The notes beneath the pieces are model-generated. The model worked only from the letters and a program-made list of their open reading frames with translations, did not search any database and was not told the origin of the DNA. A program made the position numbers and the translations under genes. DNA of 64,000 nucleotides, taken from NCBI RefSeq assembly GCF_002892535.1, contig NZ_CP024847.1, positions 1,054,001 through 1,118,000 of the forward strand. The letters are read 5' to 3'. This stretch comes from Aquella oligotrophica (GTDB lineage: Bacteria; Pseudomonadota; Gammaproteobacteria; Burkholderiales; UBA11063). Of the stretch, positions 28,901 through 35,274 are shown in pieces. Each line of letters opens with the position of its first letter. Positions within the stretch are counted from its first letter, which is position 1.

Positions 28901-31368
28901 AGGAGCTTGAGCAAAAAACTAACCAGTTGGCATATTATTTGCTTGAGAAATACGCTCTTAAAGCAGATGATCTAGTTGCTATTTGTATGGAGCGAAGTGA
29001 GTTTATCGTTATTGCACTTCTTGCCATAATGAAAGCTGGTGCTGCTTTTGTGCCGATTGATCCTAATTATCCAGAAGCGCGGATAAATTTTATTCTTAAT
29101 GATAGTAATCCAAAAGTCCTTCTGACCATTAAAGAAAATAGCCAACAACTAACTGAGATATTAAACCAATCCGCCAGTGAAAATAATGGGCAAAAAATAG
29201 CAATGTTGATTATCAATCATGAAGAGGTTGAATTTATTTCCTATCCGGTTACTTTACCACAAACAGATACTACTAAAGATAATCTTGCCTATGTAATATA
29301 CACTAGCGGCACTACCGGACAGCCAAAAGGTGTAATGGTCGAACATAAGAGCGTATTTAACTTACTAAAAAACATGGTGAATTTACATAAATTATCCGAA
29401 AACAAAGTAGTGACTGTCTATTCCAATTATGTTTTTGATGCTTTTATTTGTGAGCTATTCCCCCCATTGATAAATGGTAATCAGCTTATCTTACTATCTG
29501 ATGAAGAGCGTTTGTCACTTGATCAACTGCTTGAAGCTATTCTTAAACATGATGTAAATCTGGCATTTATTCCAAGTGTGTTAGTTGGTGATTTTCTAAA
29601 TATTATCCAAGATAAGGCAAGTAAGCTAAAAATGATTTTTGCTGGTGGTGATAGATTAGCCAATATTGATTTTGAGCTAATCTCTCAAGATTTGATTATC
29701 ATAAATGAGTATGGTCCAACTGAAGCAACCGTTTGTTCAACACTAAACTATATTTCACCAGAAGATATAATCACCAATATCGGTAAGCCTTTAATGAATA
29801 CTGGTATCTATATCCTTGATGCTGAGCTGCAATTATTACCGCGTGGAGCGGTGGGTGAGATTTATATCAGCGGGGAAGGGCTAGCACGAGGTTATCTAAA
29901 TCAACCAGAATTAACTAATGAAAAATTTATTCTAAATCCGTATCAGACAGATGATGATAAAAAGCAAGGTAAAAATGCTAGGCTTTATAAAACTGGAGAC
30001 ATGGCAAAATATTTGCCGGATGGCAGGCTGATTTTTATCGGACGTAATGATAGTCAGATTAAGATAAATGGTCATCGCATCGAATTATCCGAAATTGAGA
30101 ATACAGTCATTCGTGTTTGTAATAATATCAGGCAAGCAGTTGCAATTATTAAAAATGATAATAGGCAAATGCCGCAAATAATAGTTTATTTTGTCGCCGA
30201 GATTACCCTTGAAACTGATGAGTTGAGCTCTATTTTAGCTAAGAATCTACCAGATTATATGCTGCCAAGATTTTTGATTCAGCTTGATGAGTTTCCTTTA
30301 AGTATTAATGGTAAGATTGACTATAAATTATTACCTGAACCTGAATTATTTGGTGCTATAGATGATTATATTGCACCTTCTTCGGAAATTGAAAAACAGC
30401 TAAGTGTCATTTTTGCTGAAATATTGAAGCTTGATAAAGAGAACGTTGGGGTTAACGATGATTTCTTCCGTCTTGGCGGTAACTCGATTCTTGCTATTCG
30501 CTTGCTTGCTAGACTTAATAAAGAGTTAAAGGTTAATTTAAAACTAGCAGATATTCTTACTAATTCACGTCTTGGTAAGTTAGCCAGGATTATTAATACT
30601 ACTGAAGTAGCTTATCAACCATTGACTAGACTTAATTCAGCAATTGATAAGCCAACGATGTTTATGATACATCCAGGGCAAGCAGGATGTGAAGTCTATG
30701 CCAAGTTAGCAAAAGAGCTTGAAAATCATTATTTCTGCTATGGGGTTGATAATTATAATCTTCATCATCCAGAGAAAGTTACCGATTTTAAACAACTAGC
30801 TGCAATGTACCTAGAATTTATTACTAATGAAGGGTATATAATTGATAGGGATACTCTGGTTACATTATTGGGCTGGTCATTAGGTGGATTGATTGCGCTT
30901 GAGATTGCTACTATTCTTGAAGAACGTGGTTATCAAAATATTAATATCTTCCTACTTGATACAGTAATCTTTGATGCTAAACTTTGTTTCTATCAGAAAC
31001 AATCAGTAACTCAAAAGACTAATCTTGAGAGGTTTTTACACTCACAATCCTATGATGCTGAATATGTCACGAAAATTATTGCTAATTATGATAGCGAAAT
31101 AAAATTAGCCGAAAGCCAGATAAGCCGCAAGTTGGTGCATGCGCGGATTACTTTATTTAAAGCGATGCAGCAGGGCAATCAGTTTGACGGTGAAATTAAT
31201 GATTCCATGATAGACTATATTCTAAGTCTAGATACAAATAATGTTGATAAAGTTATAACTGATAGTCGGCAGCTACAAATTATAAAACTTGACCAAGCAC
31301 ACCACTGGAATATACTGATACAGCCTGAAGTTATTCGGGCTATTCAACTTGGGGAGTTAGGTTTGTGA
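18253..31368 (+). CDS. Four-module nonribosomal peptide synthetase, bis-heterocycle type, with terminal thioesterase
   Basis: Single giant gene of about 4,370 aa. Domain order from motifs: A-T, Cy-A(Ox)-T, Cy-A-T, C-A-T, TE. Phosphopantetheine serines are at codons 19867, 24085, 27322 and 30484. Both heterocyclisation domains show D-x4-D-x2-S (first Asp codons 20443 and 24655). The fourth-module condensation domain has HHAITDG (27910). The second and third A domains both read as the cysteine code DLYNLSLIWK. An McbC/SagB-like oxidase is inserted in the second A domain. Predicted product: starter-thiazole-thiazoline-residue 4, released by hydrolysis or cyclisation. No MbtH, PPTase, salicylate synthase or TonB receptor gene is in the window. 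The start is ATG 18253 or GTG 18238; neither has a clear ribosome-binding site. Confidence 0.95.
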   Translation: MTIQQYLLKSFAQHSENIAIIHDGISLSYQELYASALKVAKFLSEKELEQASVALIYENKLQLIIALLGVILSRNTFVPIPPKTPLTRIKQILQISNTRLILSDRESILDTGIDEFNSLKLICDFKLADYTPKNGEIDDLSHIYFTSGSTGEPKGIKGRNGSLLSFMLWMINKFEIGNHDRVLQIAGEGFSLFKREVLATLISGATLVIPTEADKSSFDSIAKFISANNITLFNTVPSYYNYLVDYLPKQRQPKLRLIFIAGEILYKSLVNKHLQAFNSHCRLVNLYGPTETTQAKFYYEIDVNNYQFAEMMPVGLPINDVTRAYIRDASGVLVDEPDVVGEVIIATDDISYGYCNISQNAPFIEINGKKAFCSGDLGYKDQLGLLHVLGRADSQIKIRGMRVELSEIEANILNVDGVREVAVLYVLQDNSQEGQLVAVLVGNTTKSEVLEYLSSCLPDYMLPARFVYLDNLPKNRNNKIDRLALSQIIQEENSLAPLTANKNEATNDAITEKLIAIWQEYFPQPFSIHDDFFALGGSSLLIMAIASKIKEVFNHTPTLNIFYEKRTIAELAQYLHVNQDNQSQTIKSALIHKEYSNDYFPLTHIQQAYLLGRFGNYKLGGIATQRYVEYSYSEHLDYARLEAAINQLIKRHAMLRTTFSVDRMVQITHSEYNYKLSVNDYSTYSKSDFQQQILEIRNQMRSEKLDLTKLPLFAIKISRGANGDRLHFLSDILIMDAHSLNIFREELTLLYQGNKLDMIEFTFRDYIESKSESDNNLAYLSKFYWFQRFKDIPNFAPLRTLELPESVTNPIFARDSRVVSANIWQEFKNKAYQNNLSPTSALLTIYYHVLARYSTNPNFLINISLFDKSNSLVADNIIGDFTDILAFLPYAGYEKQFINQVRHNHSLLWKDLEHRVIDGIEVFSIIRQKFNLDSDVIIAPLVFTSLLEDSKTNIFLENNAHEEFYLSQTAQVWLDNNAIENNGNLLSGWDYVSQLFAIEQIERLHKQYINLIEHFAHYAWDNEIPDLIDSSDLAIIATANSSHQSMEKIVTPKDQALAKPHSIAVIDVNGSYTYDQLMDKSYSIASLLKKVGVQKRELVAIFSEKGYQQIAAAWGIMKTGAAYLPLNIDWPIGRIEEVLQEGMVRYILVSKLQLTKISVDTIKSAYQILVIDEANDQQAEIAAIPMAELDEAAYVLFTSGSTGKPKGVVISYLGVINTIKAVNERFNINQDDTILALSELSFDLSVYDMFGMLGAGGKVIFPDPDKVKEPSHWYELIEKHQITIWNTVPQIMQLLIDYIISQKKQLSSLRVVLLSGDWIPLSLPTQIKSLNPNITVMSLGGATEGSIWSCWYEIKKVDESWKSIPYGVAMPNQKMYILDTQGRHCPANVIGEIYIGGIGVAIAYWNDDEKTKASFIQHEVLGRLYKTGDLGCWNKAGYIEFHGRKDFQVKINGYRIELEEITAKLNKISGIESSIARVYSNAGRDYIIAYLVSRYSYLASDSSELQGFKLKLAGIRNDLPLATYKLNLELPENKFILRKSYRRYLPISINDDVAIDDILQHSADTINQWINSDKQEDFQGTVSARFLDEIFATISAINLEERVLPKYRYPSAGSSYSVRGYLNLPVALDDYQSGYYYYNPLAKTLTNLETPQLTENLSELPAIDLIVHYPAITPLYQEESFRFAYLEAGHMLALILEVVSKYSIPVTVEILDEVIDSDNTQLIRLKFGQEESIKIKPLVELNKLVKTSSGIYINDKHQVDINQQDIFTRANWYSGRLLETGGMLLSFDGDRSPENLLYAGMYFQLVSELLYQHNIGSCMLGYDIYESVLYSMVLGLIDEGEKHKSESMVEDKSISKYIEESLVHELPEYMLPYEYLIVNKLPLTANGKVDLKELPVPQFSTQNRRYIAPETPLEKEVYEIFAKELGIEAETIGVEDDFFRIGGNSILAIRLTSHLNNSFDSNIKVSDIFALKTIRHLANLIRTTRGDFIFKDYQIKESKANSLYLPFNLNNVQQAYYLGRYASFELGNISTHSYSEHKFSKLDLKRFTAALNNVIKRHPGLRAIFKDGQQQYLSDVPEYRVNYFEFTNYEDFYRLRESLSHKVYPTDEYPLFDFIVSRCLFNDEEPYYILHISFDILLIDGNSTRLLYDELTRLYHNPDLQLPVLNVSYRDYMIQVEKIRASDLFIKDREYWLNKLPDYNFDLQLPLSCRATDIANPRFNKLTKIIAGEVWNKIKAKALKYDVGLTSIIMVIYGKVLSYWSNQTSLCINLTLFNRIPLHPQINEILGDFTVLELFDYKNPGFGQKSIIDEIRINHEQLWQDIEHNLFDGIDFQRLIREEKQLATNQIIAPVVLTSVLGDSKDKEQFLDESYLGKEYSSNQTSQVWLVNHAYTSGDDFIAEWNYVEQLFNQVTITSMHQDYCRLIEFLANADWDKDVFSEPSSANLALIRQINSAMQPVSEKTLCDSILSIIDTYQLAEHPALIDNSGKSVCVYSYQELLMKSQLLARQILQLLGVNQADRLIGILAEKGANQVTSSLGIMFAGYAYLPLNVDWPVERIDEVLTGGKVSLLLISRKMAARFNQTLLSQKYQLIIIEDILSETNPEILVRLNKISLPKIKPDDIAYVIFTSGSTGKPKGVTISHRGALNTIHAVNAKYQINQDDKVLALSDLSFDLSVYDIFGMLCAGGTIVFPNQDRVKEPIHWQQLIAKHKITIWNSVPQLAELLLEDWEILHDSTLRLFLLSGDWIPLTLPKRLREACPLSTIVSLGGATEGSIWSIWYQIDQLNSNWTSIPYGVAMPNQQIYVLNHNQHHCPDGVIGEIYIGGAGVALNYYHDDEKTAAAFINHPELGRLYKTGDSGRLYSDGYIEFMGRLDNQVKLNGYRVELSEISAKLLQLDRIEDALVQLTKIDGKNYLIAYLVVDKNSASLGLHDLAQKLNLSLQNVLPEYMLPHSYITLEQLPLTVNGKVDIRQLPIPEMNAERNDYQKPVNELEINILDVYSEVLKKDKEEISTNDSFFKLGGDSIIAIRLVSRLNKKLGLNITVKDIFTYRNISELAAYILANNLQKETQDNYIPFSLINGADYADFSEFERLEDAFPASYLQLGMLFESMNSQYSTYHVVISEKYKAAFDSTQFQLIWESLIRKHTLLRARFILSKNSYDCLIYKDIPFSFSKYDDYSLKELVKNESLLNFDHSKAGLFRVLVNQYADKEEFDMVLSFHHAITDGWSISRLLNEFSAAYLRRKPIELGKSQLSYGAFIRQEQRNINNDKMIRFWQEYLDKIIVPTINWSGDKSESTAGLNQSRFTLDETISQKIQAYAHKLNVTSDCVFLFIYLSVLSRFLNQKDLTLGLVINNRLEVAGGDDLFGLFLNTIPYRYKLEGNSIDEAIKDIYNEKIRLYEYKGFPYAKIKELFTHDLYQFAFNYTHFQINREGQTKRENNDYQRSNIPFVLNVAQGDYFIIDLIAHDNFCSKEYLDYLAKNIEATLINVIEFGKNPAILAKDYSMQIAAVTNNHYDFGLIHTIPELFSQQAAKTPNDIALIYNNHQFTYKELEQKTNQLAYYLLEKYALKADDLVAICMERSEFIVIALLAIMKAGAAFVPIDPNYPEARINFILNDSNPKVLLTIKENSQQLTEILNQSASENNGQKIAMLIINHEEVEFISYPVTLPQTDTTKDNLAYVIYTSGTTGQPKGVMVEHKSVFNLLKNMVNLHKLSENKVVTVYSNYVFDAFICELFPPLINGNQLILLSDEERLSLDQLLEAILKHDVNLAFIPSVLVGDFLNIIQDKASKLKMIFAGGDRLANIDFELISQDLIIINEYGPTEATVCSTLNYISPEDIITNIGKPLMNTGIYILDAELQLLPRGAVGEIYISGEGLARGYLNQPELTNEKFILNPYQTDDDKKQGKNARLYKTGDMAKYLPDGRLIFIGRNDSQIKINGHRIELSEIENTVIRVCNNIRQAVAIIKNDNRQMPQIIVYFVAEITLETDELSSILAKNLPDYMLPRFLIQLDEFPLSINGKIDYKLLPEPELFGAIDDYIAPSSEIEKQLSVIFAEILKLDKENVGVNDDFFRLGGNSILAIRLLARLNKELKVNLKLADILTNSRLGKLARIINTTEVAYQPLTRLNSAIDKPTMFMIHPGQAGCEVYAKLAKELENHYFCYGVDNYNLHHPEKVTDFKQLAAMYLEFITNEGYIIDRDTLVTLLGWSLGGLIALEIATILEERGYQNINIFLLDTVIFDAKLCFYQKQSVTQKTNLERFLHSQSYDAEYVTKIIANYDSEIKLAESQISRKLVHARITLFKAMQQGNQFDGEINDSMIDYILSLDTNNVDKVITDSRQLQIIKLDQAHHWNILIQPEVIRAIQLGELGL
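20044..24210 (+). other. NRPS module 2: Cy-A(Ox)-T, cysteine to thiazole
   Basis: The Cy domain opens with FPLTHIQQAYLLGR and has D-x4-D-x2-S from codon 20443. A domain: FTSGSTGKPKG at about 21838, then FDLSVYD, WNTVPQ, LLSGD and LGGATEGSIW give the cysteine pocket. After the A8 motif (22606) about 320 residues of nitroreductase-like oxidase are inserted (about 22810-23780), with YPSAGSSYS (23077) and RFAYLEAGHM. A domain motif A10 NGKVDL (23908) then resumes, followed by the carrier (Ser codon 24085). Known A(Ox) modules oxidise thiazoline to thiazole with FMN. Confidence 0.85.
24262..27440 (+). other. NRPS module 3: Cy-A-T, cysteine to thiazoline
   Basis: The Cy domain opens with FNLNNVQQAYYLGR and has D-x4-D-x2-S from codon 24655. 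The A domain (A3 near 26128) again has FDLSVYD, WNSVPQ, LLSGD and LGGATEGSIW, the cysteine code. There is no oxidase insertion and no reductase, so the ring should stay a thiazoline. Carrier Ser codon 27322 (KLGGDSI). Modules 2 and 3 are strongly alike and probably arose by duplication. Confidence 0.85.
27530..30610 (+). other. NRPS module 4: C-A-T, unassigned amino acid
   Basis: Ordinary condensation domain with HHAITDG (His codons 27910 and 27913). A domain with YTSGTTGQPKG (29290 onward) and the amino-group Asp present in VFDAFICEL. The inferred pocket is D-A-C-F-I-A-E-V-C-K, closest in flavour to aromatic or hydrophobic codes but not assignable. Carrier motif RLGGNSIL (Ser codon 30484). 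Confidence 0.78.
30640..31365 (+). other. NRPS terminal type I thioesterase domain
   Basis: Alpha/beta-hydrolase domain beginning at PTMFMIHPGQAG. Nucleophile motif G-W-S-L-G-G with Ser codon 30877, LLDTVIFD as the probable Asp region, and DQAHHW near the C-terminus carrying the His. It releases the product by hydrolysis or macrocyclisation. Confidence 0.9.
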
Positions 31369-31611
31369 AAGTTTTTAGTGTGGCAGATTATGAGTAGTTG
31401 TATGACAATTGTTAATTAAAACTATTTTGATACCCCAACTACTTGCAATGGGATTATTCATTGAGGCACTTTTATATTGCACTGCAGCTACGAAAATACT
31501 GCTTTATATTGTATTATTTAACAAATTGATCTAGTATGTATAGTAAAATTTTGGGCTAAATTGGGGTCAATTTGACATAAATTTAATTTCTAATTTTAAT
31601 GGGAATCTGCT

Positions 31612-32709
31612 ATGGCTAATAAGCACAAGATTTTAGTAATGGGGGCGGGGAAAATTGGGGTAACAGTTGCGAGTTTATTGGCTCGTACAAATGATTATGA
31701 GTCGTATTTAAGCGACATTAAAGCACCACATAAGCTACCAGAGATTGCTGGCAATCCAATTAAGTTTATTCCATCAGATATTCGTAAAACTGACGAAATC
31801 AAAAAATTTATTCTTGATAATCAAATTGAAGGGGTAATTTCTTGTTTGCCTTTCCATTTGACTATTGAAGTGGCTAAAATAGCTGCTGAGACAGGCATTC
31901 ATTATTTTGACCCTACCGAAGATGTAGCAACTACTAATAAAGTATATGATCTTGCAAAAACCAGTAAAGGTTCTTTTGCACCACAGTGTGGATTAGCTCC
32001 GGGATTCATTAGTATTGCAGCTAACTCATTGACAGATGGTTTTGAAGAGATCGATCATATCAAAATGCGGGTTGGTGCATTGACTCCAAATGTGAATAAT
32101 AATTTTCATTATGCATTTACTTGGTCTATTGATGGCGTAGTTAATGAATACATTCATCCATGTGTGGTAATGCAAGATGGTGAACGTAAACTTGTACCTG
32201 CTTTAGATGGATATGAGCATCTTGTTGTCGATAATGAGCATTATGAGGCATTCTTCACTTCTGGTGGTGTTGGTTCCTTAGTTGAAAGCTACTCTGGGCG
32301 TGCTAAAAATATGGATTATAAAACCATGCGCTATGTCGGGCACTGCGAAAAAATGAAATTTATCCTTCAGGATATGAATTTACGTGAAGATCCAGAACTT
32401 GCCAAGCAAATTTTAACTAAAGTTATCCCGCATACCGATCAGGATAAAGTGGTTGTATATGTATCGGTATTTGGTAAAAAGAATGGTGTATTAAGCGAAG
32501 TAACTTATACTAATACTTGCTACCCATTACAGGTTGATAATACTTTATTTACTGCGATTCAGATGACTACCGCTGCGGGTATTTGTACGATTGTCGATCT
32601 AGTAGTCCATGAGAAGAAATTATCTGGTCTAGTTAAGCAAGAGCAGGTTTCACTAAAAGAATTTTTAGCTAACCGCTTTGGTTCATATTATAAAAGTGGA
32701 GAAAAATAA
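31612..32709 (+). CDS. Saccharopine dehydrogenase family protein
   Basis: 365 aa. N-terminal Rossmann motif [13 protein letters not shown], then a saccharopine-dehydrogenase catalytic domain ([37 protein letters not shown]). It should interconvert saccharopine with glutamate plus aminoadipate semialdehyde. The next gene, 2 bp downstream, is an ALDH7-type aminoadipate-semialdehyde dehydrogenase, which supports the lysine-degrading direction. A TTGACA (31572) and TTTAAT (31595) pair with a 17-bp spacer lies so close to the ATG that the transcript would be nearly leaderless, so I do not trust it fully. The 243-bp gap after the NRPS holds no recognised terminator. Confidence 0.88.
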   Translation: MANKHKILVMGAGKIGVTVASLLARTNDYESYLSDIKAPHKLPEIAGNPIKFIPSDIRKTDEIKKFILDNQIEGVISCLPFHLTIEVAKIAAETGIHYFDPTEDVATTNKVYDLAKTSKGSFAPQCGLAPGFISIAANSLTDGFEEIDHIKMRVGALTPNVNNNFHYAFTWSIDGVVNEYIHPCVVMQDGERKLVPALDGYEHLVVDNEHYEAFFTSGGVGSLVESYSGRAKNMDYKTMRYVGHCEKMKFILQDMNLREDPELAKQILTKVIPHTDQDKVVVYVSVFGKKNGVLSEVTYTNTCYPLQVDNTLFTAIQMTTAAGICTIVDLVVHEKKLSGLVKQEQVSLKEFLANRFGSYYKSGEK

Positions 32710-32711
32710 TA

Positions 32712-34217
32712 ATGAATTTACTACAGAAATTAGGAATAAATGGTAATAGCCATCCTGGAACTGCAATTGGTACAGAGTGGTTAAGTAGTAGCAATTTGCT
32801 TGAATCTTTTTGTCCAAATGATGACAGTTTATTAGGTAAAGTAGAACAGACTACCCCAGAACAATTAGAAAAAGTTATCGCAGCAACTCATGCTGAATTT
32901 TTAAAATGGCGTAGCGTTCCAGCTCCCAAGCGTGGTGAGTTGATCCGTTTGATCGGTGATAAACTACGTGAGCATAAAGATGCACTTGGAACCTTGGTTT
33001 CACTTGAAATGGGTAAATCAAAGCAAGAAGGTGATGGCGAGGTTCAGGAAATGATCGATATGGCTGACTTTGCGGTTGGTCAGGCTCGTATGCTCTATGG
33101 TCTTAGCATGCATTCTGAGCGTCCATTACACCGGATGTATGAACAGTGGCAGCCATTAGGCGTCGTTGGAGTCTTATCGGCATTTAATTTTCCGGTTGCG
33201 GTATGGGCATGGAATGCTTTCTTAGCTGCGATTTGTGGTAATACTGTAATCTGGAAACCATCACCAAAAACGCCACTCTGTTCAGTTGCTGTCCATAAAA
33301 TCTGTGTGGATGTCTTCAAAGAGCATGGCTATGGCGCGGTTTTTTCATTAATCAACACAACTGATATTGAATTGTCACGTAAATTTATCGATGATAGCCG
33401 GATTCCACTTGTGTCATTTACTGGCTCTACTCCGGTTGGGCGTGAAGTTGGTGCTCGTTTGGCACAGCGGTTTGCTCGTTCTATCCTAGAGCTTGGTGGT
33501 AATAATGCGGTTATTATTGATGAATCTGCTGATTTGAAAACTGCAATTCCGCCATTGGCATTTGCTGCGATTGGTACTGCCGGACAACGTTGTACAACCT
33601 TGCGTCGTTTGATTGTCCATGAGAGCTTATATAAAACTGTGGTGGATAGCCTAGTTGCTGCTTATAAACAGTTAAAAATTGGTGATCCAACTGATCCATC
33701 GAATCATATGGGGCCATTAATTGACCGTGATGCCGTAGCTAACTACGAAAAAGCAATTGCTGCGGTTAAAGCTAAGAATGGCAAAATCGCATATGGTGGC
33801 AATGTAATCAAAGGTAATTATGTAGAGCCGACAATTGTTGAAGCAAATCCAGATTGGGATATTGTTAATCACGAAACTTTTGCTCCGATTTTGTATGTTA
33901 TGCCATATAAGACTTTGGATGAGGCGATTGCAATTAATAATCAGGTTATCTATGGTTTATCTTCGGCTATATTTACGACTAATCTACGGGTCGCTGAAGA
34001 GTTTCTATCTACTCGTGGTAGTGATTGTGGTATTGCCAATGTGAATATCGGTACTTCAGGTGCTGAGATTGGTGGCGCTTTCGGTGGTGAAAAAGCTACT
34101 GGTGGTGGTCGTGAAGCTGGTTCTGATTCGTGGAAGGCATATATGCGGAGACAAACAACCACGATTAATTATGGGACGGCGTTGACATTGGCTCAAGGTA
34201 TCCAATTCAACATTTAA
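32712..34217 (+). CDS. Aldehyde dehydrogenase, ALDH7 (antiquitin)-type aminoadipate-semialdehyde dehydrogenase
   Basis: Oxidises 2-aminoadipate 6-semialdehyde to 2-aminoadipate with NAD. 501 aa. Motifs: active-site Asn region [16 protein letters not shown]-binding [12 protein letters not shown], catalytic Glu in [10 protein letters not shown], and catalytic Cys in [12 protein letters not shown], which is characteristic of ALDH7. The C-terminal [21 protein letters not shown] also matches. It starts 2 bp after the saccharopine dehydrogenase, so the two are co-translated. Its stop codon's last base is the first base of the small repeat element at 34217. Confidence 0.93.
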   Translation: MNLLQKLGINGNSHPGTAIGTEWLSSSNLLESFCPNDDSLLGKVEQTTPEQLEKVIAATHAEFLKWRSVPAPKRGELIRLIGDKLREHKDALGTLVSLEMGKSKQEGDGEVQEMIDMADFAVGQARMLYGLSMHSERPLHRMYEQWQPLGVVGVLSAFNFPVAVWAWNAFLAAICGNTVIWKPSPKTPLCSVAVHKICVDVFKEHGYGAVFSLINTTDIELSRKFIDDSRIPLVSFTGSTPVGREVGARLAQRFARSILELGGNNAVIIDESADLKTAIPPLAFAAIGTAGQRCTTLRRLIVHESLYKTVVDSLVAAYKQLKIGDPTDPSNHMGPLIDRDAVANYEKAIAAVKAKNGKIAYGGNVIKGNYVEPTIVEANPDWDIVNHETFAPILYVMPYKTLDEAIAINNQVIYGLSSAIFTTNLRVAEEFLSTRGSDCGIANVNIGTSGAEIGGAFGGEKATGGGREAGSDSWKAYMRRQTTTINYGTALTLAQGIQFNI

Positions 34218-34320
34218 CTCAAATATATTCAATTCTCAAGGGGTGTTACGGCACTCCTTGCCTACTAATTTGTAGACGTCGTCGTTTGTGCCTACTTGAG
34301 AAATTGAATCTGATTTGAGT
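34217..34320. repeat. 104-bp imperfect-hairpin repeat, copy 1
   Basis: Terminal inverted arms begin ACTCAAAT and end ATTTGAGT. The left arm (34217-34240) pairs with the right arm (34295-34320) over about 22 positions, including ATTCAATT and CTCAAG. The centre contains CCTACTAATTTGTAG and CGTCGTCG. A second copy with the same ends and centre lies at 56896-57005. It is inserted between the ALDH7 and DUF1338 genes. Confidence 0.8.
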
Positions 34321-34378
34321 TATCAGTTATTAATGTTGGATAGTTGGGTTTAAAGATTAAATAAAGTGATGGAGATAT

Positions 34379-35185
34379 ATGATGAATAAAATTGAACTGG
34401 TTTTTGATAAACTTTGGCAGCAATACACGGAAGAAAGTCCGGAAGCTTTAAAGATTTATAATCTTTTTAAAGAAAATGGTGAAGATAATATAGTTAATGA
34501 TCATGTGGCATTTAGAACTTTTGATGATCCACGAGTAGATGTAGATACGCTTGGTAAATTTTTTATTGAACTTGGTTATGAAGAGAAAGGCGATTATCAC
34601 TTTCCGGTGAAAAAACTTTATGCTAAGCACTATGAGCATAAATCAGATGCTACTATGCCAAAGGTCTTTATTAGTCATTTACTGACAAAAGAGTTTAGTG
34701 CACTTGTCCAGGAACAAGCTAAATTATGCGTTGATCAAATTGCTACCAGTGAATTAAATAGCATTGAGCTATTATCTTCAGGAGTACATTGGGATCTTGA
34801 TTATGATGTGTATCAGAAGCTACTAGCTGAGTCTGAATATGCTGCATGGATGTACGTATTTGGCTTCAGGGCTAATCACTTTACGGTTTTTGTTAATCAT
34901 CTGAAAACACTGAAGAGTGTTGAAGAGATTAATCAGTTTCTTAAAGCCAAAGGTTTAACCTTAAATAGTTCTGGTGGTGAGATCAAGGGCACTCCGGCAG
35001 AGTTACTTGAGCAATCAAGTACTATGGCGAATAAAGTACCAGTAAAATTTCGTCAAGGAACATTTGAAGTGTTAAATAGTTATTATGAGTTTGCGCGCAG
35101 ATACCCAGATGCAAGCGGTAAATTATATACTGGCTTTATTGCAGCATCAGCTGATAAGATCTTTGAAAGTACTAATGTTAAGTGA
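34379..35185 (+). CDS. DUF1338 protein, 2-oxoadipate dioxygenase/decarboxylase (HglS)-like
   Basis: 268 aa, VOC-like metalloenzyme fold. The best-characterised member, Pseudomonas HglS, turns 2-oxoadipate into D-2-hydroxyglutarate. Likely metal ligands: His in NDHVAFRTF, His in FRANHFTVFV, and Glu in TFEVLNSYYEFARRY. HglS and YdcJ are much longer (about 450 aa); this is the short form, so activity is inferred. Its position after saccharopine dehydrogenase and ALDH7 genes fits lysine breakdown through 2-aminoadipate and 2-oxoadipate. GGAG at 34371 precedes two consecutive ATGs (34379 and 34382). A strong terminator follows. Confidence 0.82.
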   Translation: MMNKIELVFDKLWQQYTEESPEALKIYNLFKENGEDNIVNDHVAFRTFDDPRVDVDTLGKFFIELGYEEKGDYHFPVKKLYAKHYEHKSDATMPKVFISHLLTKEFSALVQEQAKLCVDQIATSELNSIELLSSGVHWDLDYDVYQKLLAESEYAAWMYVFGFRANHFTVFVNHLKTLKSVEEINQFLKAKGLTLNSSGGEIKGTPAELLEQSSTMANKVPVKFRQGTFEVLNSYYEFARRYPDASGKLYTGFIAASADKIFESTNVK

Positions 35186-35212
35186 TTGTAAAATTAATAT
35201 TTTTAAATGTCT

Positions 35213-35241
35213 AAAAGAAGCCATGAGTCATGGCTTCTTTT
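35213..35241. terminator. Bidirectional terminator between the DUF1338 gene and hypF
   Basis: Perfect 14-bp arms (AAAAGAAGCCATGA and its complement) around one base, with A and T tails on both sides. It serves both convergent genes. Confidence 0.9.
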
Positions 35242-35274
35242 AATTGAAGATAATTAGTAACTGCTCGTACTATT

